From an uncultured Collinsella sp. (GTDB lineage Bacteria; Actinomycetota; Coriobacteriia; Coriobacteriales; Coriobacteriaceae), in assembly GCA_902490095.1 (NCBI GenBank), contig CABUCQ010000098.1:1-7924 (forward strand): a stretch of 7,924 nt of DNA. Direction: 5' to 3'. Within the stretch, counting starts at the first letter, position 1. Every line of letters starts with the position of its first letter. Made by a program: the position numbers and the translations under genes. The notes below the pieces were generated by a model. The model ran no database searches. It was given only the letters and a program-made list of their open reading frames with translations, and was not told the origin of the DNA. Positions 1 to 5,544 of the stretch are shown in pieces.

Positions 1-56
1 CCGGGCGAATCCGGACACCGCGGCGGCGCAAATGAAGCAGAGATAGAGCTCGCTGA

Positions 57-1310
57 CTAGTCCGCGAGCTTTTCCACCTGGTCGAGCATCTTATCGAGCT
101 TGGCCTTTGCTTCGGCCTTGACCTTCTCGGCCTCCTCGTGGGCCTTGGCCTTCTGAGCGGCCTTTTCCTCGGCCTCGGGGTCGACAACGACCAGATTGGA
201 CGCATCGTGCTCGACCAGCTTGAGCGCATGATCGGGGCACACCTTGACGCAAGCTCCGCAACCTAGGCAATACGTGGACTCCAGTGCAAAGCGACCGCTT
301 CCCACCAAATCGCAGGCAAACGTGGGGCACACGTTGACGCACTCGCCGCACGACGTGCACTTGTCAAAATCGCATTCCGGTGTGCTCGCCTGCATATTCT
401 GGGCAAGCTCGGGGTGGTTCTGCAGCGTCGAGAGCACCAGCTGCCGCCCGTGCGTGAGCGAACGGCGACGCTTAGTCGTCGTGGTGCCGCACATGGTGTT
501 GAGCGTGCGCTCCAGCTGGGTAATCTGATGGCGATGGGCCTTGAGCTTTTGCGTCACTGAGGCCAGCGCCGCCGTCGCCGGGTTGAGCTTGGTCACCGTC
601 AGGCCCGTCGTGCGGGCAATCTTTTCCATGTACTCCTTGCGCTCGTACTCGCGGCGCTTATGGCATTTGAGGCTCTTGGGGTCGACCTCCAGGCCCATGC
701 CCGTACCCGCCCACTCCTCGGCGGTAGCAATGGCCTCGCCCAGAATGTCCTCGCCACCGGTGTTGCGGCACTTATCGCACACGCCCAACGGCAGGTAAAC
801 GCTCACGTTGGGATAGTCGGCCAGTACCGAGAACCAGGTCTCGGCCGTAATATCGCCCACGCAGGCAACGACGACCTCGTTTTCACGCGGCATGCGCTTG
901 AGGGCGCGCGTGCAGGTGACGTAGGCGGTCTCGTGGCTCGTAGCAGCAGAGACGATATCGTCATACAGGTTTTTGGGCGCCAGGCGCGGCGAGATGATCG
1001 CCTCGGTCGGACAGGCAGCGGCGCACAGGCCGCACTTGCGACAGGAGTCGAGGATCTCGATGGCGTCTTCCTCGACCTCGATAGCGTTGACCGGGCACAC
1101 GTCCATGCACGCGGTGCAGCCGCTCTTTTCGTTTTTGCAGGTCAGGCACGGAATGGTGTTGCCGCGCGGACGCTCCTTATAGTCGGCAGGATTCCACTGC
1201 GGCGCCGACGGATCGAGTGCGTCGGTCACACCGCCAAGCGGGTTTTTAAGAAAGTCGAAACCCTTGCTGATCTCGATAATGTCATCAAACAGATCGTGTT
1301 CCTGCGCCAT
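57..1310 (-). CDS. Polyferredoxin-like protein with four [4Fe-4S] motifs
   Basis: Predicted cytoplasmic electron-transfer protein of 417 residues. Two ferredoxin-type pairs of [4Fe-4S] motifs flank a central domain. The N-terminal pair uses Cys58/65/68/72 (the first spacing is a long CX6C) and Cys90/93/96/100. The C-terminal pair is regular CXXCXXCXXXCP at Cys318/321/324/328 and Cys348/351/354/358. The middle (about 128-200) has further cysteines at 133, 150, 178 and 181. It resembles the cysteine-containing central domain of some NapF-like or hydrogenase-associated ferredoxins; that comparison is from memory. The tail after about 378 is rich in Glu, Lys and Ala and probably a charged helix or coiled coil. 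No signal peptide or membrane segment is visible. The ATG at 1308-1310 was chosen over an upstream TTG at 1340 because a strong purine-rich ribosome site lies 6 bases before it. The gene follows the GldA-like gene by 151 bases, so co-transcription is possible. Redox partner unknown. Confidence 0.85.
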   Translation of the reverse strand: MAQEHDLFDDIIEISKGFDFLKNPLGGVTDALDPSAPQWNPADYKERPRGNTIPCLTCKNEKSGCTACMDVCPVNAIEVEEDAIEILDSCRKCGLCAAACPTEAIISPRLAPKNLYDDIVSAATSHETAYVTCTRALKRMPRENEVVVACVGDITAETWFSVLADYPNVSVYLPLGVCDKCRNTGGEDILGEAIATAEEWAGTGMGLEVDPKSLKCHKRREYERKEYMEKIARTTGLTVTKLNPATAALASVTQKLKAHRHQITQLERTLNTMCGTTTTKRRRSLTHGRQLVLSTLQNHPELAQNMQASTPECDFDKCTSCGECVNVCPTFACDLVGSGRFALESTYCLGCGACVKVCPDHALKLVEHDASNLVVVDPEAEEKAAQKAKAHEEAEKVKAEAKAKLDKMLDQVEKLAD

Positions 1311-1316
1311 GCGCGG

Positions 1317-1324
1317 CCCCTCCC
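1317..1324 (-). promoter_or_regulatory. Ribosome binding site deciding the Fe-S protein start
   Basis: On the minus strand this reads GGGAGGGG, 6 bases before the ATG at 1308-1310. It supports that ATG over the in-frame TTG ten codons upstream, which lies beyond this site. Confidence 0.75.
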
Positions 1325-1350
1325 TGAGCAGTGCAAACAAGCAAGAAATA

Positions 1351-1381
1351 ATGATACGCCATCGGCCCGTGCCTCGAGCAA
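1351..1381 (-). promoter_or_regulatory. Weak promoter candidate before the Fe-S gene
   Basis: The minus strand carries TATCAT (1351-1356) as a possible -10 and TTGCTC (1376-1381) as a possible -35. The spacer is 19 bases, which is long. A second possibility further upstream is TTGACC (1444-1449) with GATAGG (1420-1425), spacer 18. Neither is strong. No terminator hairpin is visible in the 151-base gap, so read-through from the gene at 1462-2529 is an equal alternative. Confidence 0.25.
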
Positions 1382-1461
1382 ATTACACGCGGAGCACCTT
1401 TGGGACAAATAGCCTATGACCTATCGCCGCCTCGATTGCACAAGGTCAATCAAGCGCCAAA

Positions 1462-2529
1462 CTATGCCTCGCACATGAGCTGCACGAGCTTTTGTTTGGT
1501 CACCTTGGCCTGCTCGTTGGCCATATTACGCTCGTTTCTAAAGACCGCATTTGCAACACCCTGCAGGTCGGCATCGGAAATCTCGCCAAGGCCTAGCTCC
1601 TCGAGCGTCGTCGGCAGACCAACGCGCTGGCAAAACTCGAGCACCTGATTAAGCTCGGGCGCACGCTCCAAACGAAGCTGAACCACCAGGCCAAATGCCA
1701 CGGCCTCACCATGCATGGCCTTGCACTCGGGCAGAATCGTCAGACCGTTGGCGATGGCATGTGCCAACGCCAGGCCGCCACTCTCGAAGCCAACACCCGA
1801 AAGCAGAATATTGCACTCGATCAGGCGCTCAACCGCCGGCGATGTACGCCCCTTTTTGAGATCGCGCTTGGCAGCGACACCGCACTCCATGAGCGTGTCA
1901 TAGCAGGCACGAGCCGTAACCAAGGCCAAGTGTCCCGGCGCGCCACCATGCTCGTTAGCGCCGTGCGCCGCGGCACACGAACGCGCCTCGAAGTACGTTG
2001 CCAGTGCGTCGCCCATACCAGCGACCGTCATACGCAGTGGGGCCGCCGCGACCACGTTGGTATCGACCACGACCAGGTCTGGATTCTTCTCGAGCTCCAG
2101 GTAACGGTCGAACGACCCGTCCTCGTGATACAGTACCGAAATCGCACTGCACGGACCATCCATTGAGGCCGCCGTGGGGCATACGCACAACGGCAGCTCA
2201 GCATAAAACGCTACTGCCTTGGCGATATCGAGCATCTTGCCGCCGCCAATGCCCACCACCGTGTCGCAATACTCGGCCTGGGCTTCCTGAGCCATTCCGA
2301 CAACGGCCTCTTCCGTACACGGACCGTTATAAATCTTAAAGAACGGCTCGCTTAGATCTTCATCCAGAAATCCATCTACGATCTGCCTGCACAGCCGATC
2401 CTCGGTGCCCTGGTCAAACAAGACATAGGCAGCGCAGCCCAACCATGACAAATACCTGCCCTGACGCGAAAGTTCGCCCGGCCCCTGAACATACCGGCCG
2501 GGACCGCCATAAACCATAGGAAGCGCCAT
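1462..2529 (-). CDS. Diverged glycerol dehydrogenase-like protein (GldA family)
   Basis: Member of the iron/zinc-dependent alcohol dehydrogenase superfamily, closest to NAD-dependent glycerol dehydrogenase; 355 residues against 366 in its neighbour. The N-terminal NAD-binding half carries GIGGGK (93-98) followed by D101. The expected metal ligands are present at D174 (GMGDALATYFEA), H257 (ALAHAIANG) and H273 (MHGEAVAFG). Asp124 matches the substrate-site Asp of the family's STDAPCS motif, but here the motif is SMDGPCS. Other departures are a one-residue deletion just before H273, HGEK changed to HGEA, and a shorter, rewritten C-terminus. It is clearly a paralog of the product of 2642-3742. 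The metal and cofactor sites look intact, so it is probably active, perhaps on another polyol or hydroxyketone. The ATG start has a modest GGCGGA ribosome site 7 bases upstream. A terminator and a second hairpin lie just upstream, suggesting its expression is conditional. Confidence 0.85.
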   Translation of the reverse strand: MALPMVYGGPGRYVQGPGELSRQGRYLSWLGCAAYVLFDQGTEDRLCRQIVDGFLDEDLSEPFFKIYNGPCTEEAVVGMAQEAQAEYCDTVVGIGGGKMLDIAKAVAFYAELPLCVCPTAASMDGPCSAISVLYHEDGSFDRYLELEKNPDLVVVDTNVVAAAPLRMTVAGMGDALATYFEARSCAAAHGANEHGGAPGHLALVTARACYDTLMECGVAAKRDLKKGRTSPAVERLIECNILLSGVGFESGGLALAHAIANGLTILPECKAMHGEAVAFGLVVQLRLERAPELNQVLEFCQRVGLPTTLEELGLGEISDADLQGVANAVFRNERNMANEQAKVTKQKLVQLMCEA

Positions 2530-2559
2530 ACGAGAATCCGCCCTTCATCAAACAACGAT

Positions 2560-2590
2560 TGGTGCAAAGTAACCTGACCCCTTTGCACCA
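2560..2590. repeat. 10-bp perfect inverted repeat upstream of the GldA-like gene
   Basis: TGGTGCAAAG (2560-2569) and CTTTGCACCA (2581-2590) are exact inverse complements around an 11-base loop. On the minus strand the loop side reads GGGGTCAGGTTA. The repeat lies between the terminator of gldA and the start of the GldA-like gene, 30 bases before its ATG. It could be a 5' leader hairpin, an operator, or a copy of a REP-like dispersed palindrome. Confidence 0.7.
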
Positions 2591-2592
2591 TA

Positions 2593-2629
2593 GCAAAAGG
2601 GGCAAAGCCATCTGTTGGCTTTGCCCCTT
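2593..2629 (-). terminator. Intrinsic terminator after gldA
   Basis: A perfect 14-base-pair stem is formed by 2597-2610 and 2616-2629 with a 5-base loop (2611-2615). Read on the minus strand, the stem ends in CCCCTT and continues TTGC, giving a short run of four T. It starts 12 bases beyond the gldA stop codon, as expected for a terminator. The T tract is short, so termination may be incomplete. Confidence 0.8.
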
Positions 2630-2641
2630 CCTTAGCTTGAT

Positions 2642-3742
2642 TTACTCATCCATGAGATAGTAGTGGCCCAGCGCGTCGGCACCCAGGATGGCGTTTGCGA
2701 CCATCTCGGGCGTCACCTCAAACGGCATGTTGCACATGGTGTCCTCGGGCGCGCAAGCGGCCTCGGCAACAATCATGGCCTTCTCGCGCGTAACCTCGGC
2801 AACGCCAAGCTCCTTCATCGTGACCGGCAGGCCCAGCTCAATGCAGAAGCCCAAGACTTCCTCGAGTTTCTCAGTCGGAGCATCCTCGAGAACCAGCTGG
2901 ACGATGGTGCCGAAGGCGACCTTCTCGCCGTGATACATGCTGTGGCACTCGGGCAGCATCGTCAGACCATTGTGGATGGCATGAGCAGCAGCAAGGCCCG
3001 AGCTCTCAAAGCCAATGCCCGAAAGCAGCGTATTGGCCTCGATGATGTGCTCGACGGCAGGCGTGAGCGCACCCTTCTCCAGCGCGACCTTGGCCTTGAC
3101 GCCATCGGCCATGAGCGTCTCGTAGCAGAGCTTGGCGAGCGCCAGGCCGGCCATTCCGCCCTTGCCGCCGGCGCAGGTGCCGCCGTCGGCATCGTGCGTT
3201 GCCTGAGCCTCGAAATAGGTTGCGAGCGCATCGCCCATACCGGAAACCGTCAGGCGCACCGGGCTCGCCGCGATAACCGTCGTATCCATAAGGACGATAT
3301 TGGGGTTTGCCTTAAGGAAGAGATACTTGTCGAACTGGCCGTCATCGGTATAAAGCACCGAAAGCGCCGAGCACGGGGCATCGGTCGAAGCAATGGTGGG
3401 GCAAATGATGACCGGGGACTCCAGGTAGTAGGCGACGGCCTTCGCGGTGTCGAGGATCTTGCCGCCACCGACGCCGACGATGATGTCGCAACCGTTGTCG
3501 CGAGCGAGCGCAACCAGGCGATCGACCTCGCCCTTGGAGCACTCGCCGTTAAAGTCCTCAAACAGCAGCTCGGCCTTAGCCTCGGCAAAGCCGCCCTCGA
3601 TCTTGGCACCGACGCGCTTCTTGCCCGAAGGCGTCACGATGACGAGGGCCTTAGCGCCGAGCGGCTCGACATAGGAGCCGAGCTTGGCGAGCTCGTCCGG
3701 ACCCTGGATGTACTTGCTGGGGCTATTGAAAATTGCAGCCAT
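2642..3742 (-). CDS. gldA: Glycerol dehydrogenase
   Basis: NAD-dependent glycerol dehydrogenase, a zinc enzyme of the iron-containing alcohol dehydrogenase superfamily. It oxidises glycerol to dihydroxyacetone, or runs in reverse as a redox sink. The product has 366 residues, the usual length (E. coli GldA, 367). Visible motifs are VGGGK (91-95) with D98 for NAD binding, STDAPCS (119-125) with substrate-site Asp121, and zinc ligands Asp171, His254 and His271 in GMGDALATYFEA, AAAHAIHNGL and YHGEKVAFG. The C-terminal half matches what I recall of E. coli GldA closely, including EAACA and the NMP turn (338-340). It is cytoplasmic, with no signal peptide. The ATG start has only a weak GGGA ribosome site. 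The upstream alcohol dehydrogenase terminator ends 16 bases before the start, leaving no room for an ordinary promoter, so read-through or a promoter inside the preceding gene is implied. A dihydroxyacetone kinase is not in the window. Confidence 0.93.
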   Translation of the reverse strand: MAAIFNSPSKYIQGPDELAKLGSYVEPLGAKALVIVTPSGKKRVGAKIEGGFAEAKAELLFEDFNGECSKGEVDRLVALARDNGCDIIVGVGGGKILDTAKAVAYYLESPVIICPTIASTDAPCSALSVLYTDDGQFDKYLFLKANPNIVLMDTTVIAASPVRLTVSGMGDALATYFEAQATHDADGGTCAGGKGGMAGLALAKLCYETLMADGVKAKVALEKGALTPAVEHIIEANTLLSGIGFESSGLAAAHAIHNGLTMLPECHSMYHGEKVAFGTIVQLVLEDAPTEKLEEVLGFCIELGLPVTMKELGVAEVTREKAMIVAEAACAPEDTMCNMPFEVTPEMVANAILGADALGHYYLMDE

Positions 3743-3758
3743 AACTATCCCATTCTCT

Positions 3759-3798
3759 AAAAAAGAAAGGGGCTCCGTACAGATACGTGCGGAGCCCC
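3759..3798 (-). terminator. Intrinsic terminator after the iron alcohol dehydrogenase
   Basis: GGGGCTCCG (3769-3777) pairs perfectly with CGGAGCCCC (3790-3798). On the minus strand it is followed by TTTCTTTTTT (3768 down to 3759). It begins 22 bases past the stop codon of the gene at 3821-5044. On the plus strand no T run follows, so it works for minus-strand transcription only. Its T tract ends just 16 bases before the gldA start. Confidence 0.92.
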
Positions 3799-3820
3799 TC
3801 GTTACGATAACAAGAGTCGA

Positions 3821-5044
3821 TTAGAAATCGATATCGGTGTCGTAGTAGCAGGCCTTGAGGATCTTCTCGAAGTCGGCAGCCTTGGTCTCACGCGGGTTCT
3901 CGGGCGTGCAGGCGTCCTGCTCGGCGTTCGCGGCGATCTCGGGCAGCTTGGCGAGGAACTCCTCCTCGGAAACCATCTGCGGGTTCTCGGCGTCGACCTT
4001 CACGCCACCATTCGCGTAATCCTTGATGGACTGCGGAATGTTGAGCTGGTCGTTGAGGTCGCGAATCTTCTGGACGAGCGCAGCGATGAGCTCCTCGTTG
4101 GTCTCGCCGGGAAGGTGCAGGATCTCCTTGGCCACGTAAGCGTAACGCTCGGCAGCACGGGAATCCTTGGAGTTCCACTGGATGACCTTGCCCAGGTACA
4201 TGGCGTTAGCGGCACCGTGGATGATGTGGCCGTTCTCGAAGGCAGCACCGGTCTTGTGAGCCATGGAGTGAACGATGCCCAGCAGGCCCGAGGAGAAGGC
4301 GATACCGGCGATGCACTGAGCCTCGTGCATGTGCTGACGGGCCTCATGGTCGCCAGCATAGGACTTGGGCAGCCACTCGACGATCTCGCGGATGCCGTGC
4401 AGAGCATTGGCGTCGGTGAACATAGAGGCGCAGGTGGAAACGTAGGCCTCCATGCAGTGGGTCAGAGCATCCATGCCGGTGTGAGCGCACAGCTTGGCGG
4501 GCATGGTGTAGGTGAGCTCGGGGTCGACGATGGCGACATCAGGGGTGATGTTGAAGTCGGCCAGCGGGTACTTGATGCCCTTGGCGTAGTCGGTAATGAC
4601 GGAGAACGCGGTGACCTCGGTAGCGGTGCCGGAGGTAGAGGAGATGGCGCAGAAATGAGCCTTCTGACGCAGCTCGGGGAAGCTGAACGGCTGGATGATG
4701 TTATCGAAGGACTCCTCGGGATACTCGTAGAAGACCCACATGGCCTTAGCGGCATCGATGGGCGAGCCGCCACCGATGGCGATAATCCAGTCGGGCTCGA
4801 ACTCGCGCATGGCCTCGGCGCCCTTCATGACCGTCTCGATGGACGGATCGGACTCGACGCCCTCGAACAGCTTGACCTCGAAGCCGCCCTCTTTGAGGTC
4901 GGCCTCAACGTCCTGCAGGAACCCGCCGCGGCGCATAGAGCTGCCGCCAGAAACGATGATGGCCTTCTTGCCCTTGAGGTTCTTTACCTCGTGGCGAGCG
5001 CCCTCACCAAAGTACAGATCGCGAGGATTGGTAAAACGTCCCAT
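3821..5044 (-). CDS. Iron-containing alcohol dehydrogenase
   Basis: Single-domain Fe-dependent alcohol dehydrogenase (group III) of 407 residues. It interconverts primary alcohols and aldehydes with NAD(P)H, probably reducing fermentation aldehydes. Motifs are the N-terminal FTNPRDLYFGEG, GGGSPIDAAK (91-100) for the cofactor, and STSGTATEVTAFSVITDY (136-153). The likely metal ligands are Asp192 and His196 in GMDALTH, His259 in the VHSMAH motif (258-263), and His273 or His276 in GHIIHG. Family relatives usually have HIPHG here; this one has HIIHG. The C-terminal DACTPENPR (377-385) is typical of a butanol/lactaldehyde dehydrogenase-like clade, so the exact substrate is open. The ATG at 5042-5044 is preferred over an upstream GTG (5093-5095) because AGGAGG lies 6 bases before it. 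Codon use is very biased: 23 of 24 lysines are AAG, suggesting high expression. It is followed by a strong terminator and preceded by a long leader or intergenic region. Confidence 0.92.
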   Translation of the reverse strand: MGRFTNPRDLYFGEGARHEVKNLKGKKAIIVSGGSSMRRGGFLQDVEADLKEGGFEVKLFEGVESDPSIETVMKGAEAMREFEPDWIIAIGGGSPIDAAKAMWVFYEYPEESFDNIIQPFSFPELRQKAHFCAISSTSGTATEVTAFSVITDYAKGIKYPLADFNITPDVAIVDPELTYTMPAKLCAHTGMDALTHCMEAYVSTCASMFTDANALHGIREIVEWLPKSYAGDHEARQHMHEAQCIAGIAFSSGLLGIVHSMAHKTGAAFENGHIIHGAANAMYLGKVIQWNSKDSRAAERYAYVAKEILHLPGETNEELIAALVQKIRDLNDQLNIPQSIKDYANGGVKVDAENPQMVSEEEFLAKLPEIAANAEQDACTPENPRETKAADFEKILKACYYDTDIDF

Positions 5045-5050
5045 ACTGTG

Positions 5051-5056
5051 CCTCCT
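5051..5056 (-). promoter_or_regulatory. Ribosome binding site of the alcohol dehydrogenase
   Basis: Perfect AGGAGG on the minus strand, 6 bases before the ATG at 5042-5044. It fixes the start and excludes a 17-residue N-terminal extension from the upstream GTG. Confidence 0.88.
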
Positions 5057-5084
5057 AAACAAGCCCCTCTTAGACTTGCGTATA

Positions 5085-5111
5085 TAACGGAGCACCCGAT
5101 TGGCTCCGTTA
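5085..5111. repeat. Inverted repeat in the alcohol dehydrogenase leader
   Basis: TAACGGAGC (5085-5093) and GCTCCGTTA (5103-5111) are exact inverse complements with a 9-base spacer. On the minus strand the repeat lies 40 bases before the start codon. It is not followed by a T run, so it is not a terminator. It could be an mRNA-stabilising 5' hairpin or a repressor operator. TATATA (5081-5086) abuts it. Confidence 0.6.
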
Positions 5112-5181
5112 GGACCGTTTTGCGCGTTGCCGGCGATGACAATGCGCGATGTCTAAACGTCTCAACACTCAGACAAACACT

Positions 5182-5187
5182 ATTCTA
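5182..5187 (-). promoter_or_regulatory. Possible -10 element for the alcohol dehydrogenase
   Basis: TAGAAT on the minus strand matches five of six bases of TATAAT. No good TTGACA-like box lies 16-18 bases upstream; the closest is TGAATA at 5206-5211 with an 18-base spacer. If used, the mRNA leader would be about 130 bases and would include the hairpin at 5085-5111. Confidence 0.3.
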
Positions 5188-5406
5188 CCGTTCTGGTTGG
5201 TCAGTTATTCACCTAAAGCCGACAATGATGAAACGTTTTTTCTATCCCTGAAGACCCTTGTGGGGCATTCATACTCCCAAGCTGGGCAAACGTTTTATCA
5301 AGGTTGACCACATATCCCGGGCAGGACTGTGCCCCTCCAAAATGCGCCCCGTTCGCCGCCAAAAATCGACCGTTTGCGGCACCGTAATACCACTCAGTCG
5401 TCCAAG

Positions 5407-5482
5407 GTGCCGACATTTGTGCGACATCCGTCTTCGTGGTGCAAAGGTGCATGTCCAAGTGCGACACCCCCGGTGTGCCACA
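5407..5482. repeat. Cluster of GTGC(C/G)ACA-type short repeats
   Basis: Four same-orientation copies of a short word occur within 76 bases: GTGCCGACA (5407-5415), GTGCGACA (5419-5426), GTGCGACA (5459-5466) and GTGCCACA (5475-5482). They end about 60 bases before the GTG start at 5545 and 20 bases before its best -10 candidate. They may be regulator half-sites or remnants of a dispersed repeat. Confidence 0.45.
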
Positions 5483-5501
5483 TGCGGGTAAACTAGAACC
5501 T

Positions 5502-5507
5502 TATATA
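5502..5507 (+). promoter_or_regulatory. Possible -10 element of the TPR/murT unit
   Basis: TATATA on the plus strand, 37 bases before the GTG start, in an AT-rich pocket of otherwise GC-rich DNA. No clear -35 box is at the right distance; GTGCCA at 5475-5480 is 21 bases away, too far. Activator dependence through the repeats just upstream is conceivable. Confidence 0.3.
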
Positions 5508-5534
5508 GAGACATTTGAACCCTAACCGCAGCAA

Positions 5535-5540
5535 AGGAGG
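5535..5540 (+). promoter_or_regulatory. Ribosome binding site selecting a GTG start
   Basis: AGGAGG ends 4 bases before the GTG at 5545-5547. The alternative in-frame TTG at 5515 has no comparable site, and with that start the ribosome site would lie inside the coding sequence. Confidence 0.75.
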
Positions 5541-5544
5541 CCCC

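Larger units (their letters stand above)
5045..5544. other. Divergent intergenic region of about 500 bases
   Basis: This separates the minus-strand dehydrogenase block from the plus-strand TPR/murT block. It holds the leader hairpin at 5085-5111, two AAACGTTT palindromes (5231-5238 and 5288-5295), four GTGC(C/G)ACA-like repeats between 5407 and 5482, and T-rich and AT-rich promoter candidates. Base composition is lower in GC than the flanking genes over 5045-5300. A minus-strand frame stays open from 5467 to 5213, but it has no ribosome site and no recognisable domain, so no gene is called. No tRNA or known riboswitch was recognised. Confidence 0.6.

Noticed and set aside
1..56. Possible end or start of a further gene left of the Fe-S gene
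   Set aside because: Fifty-six bases with open frames on both strands but no start codon with ribosome site and no motif. It cannot be assigned.
660..1412. Plus-strand open frame of 250 codons opposite the Fe-S gene
   Set aside because: It is the antisense shadow of a gene with four conserved cluster motifs, and its translation has no recognisable features.
2663..3760. Plus-strand open frame of 365 codons opposite gldA
   Set aside because: It mirrors gldA almost exactly. The strongly conserved glycerol dehydrogenase motifs are on the other strand.
5151..5174. GTCTAAAC/GTCTCAAC tandem octamers, considered as an operator or Rex-type site
   Set aside because: The copies are imperfect and do not fit the TTGTGAA-type Rex consensus. 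Two short copies are within chance expectation.
4115..5251. Long plus-strand open frame of 378 codons opposite the alcohol dehydrogenase
   Set aside because: It is antisense to a clear Fe-alcohol dehydrogenase. It is an artefact of GC-rich codon bias, with low-complexity Gly/Asp/Leu composition and no domain.
5258..5491. Plus-strand frame of 77 codons in the intergenic region
   Set aside because: No ribosome site, odd composition rich in Arg, Cys and His, and overlap with another open frame. Nothing supports translation.
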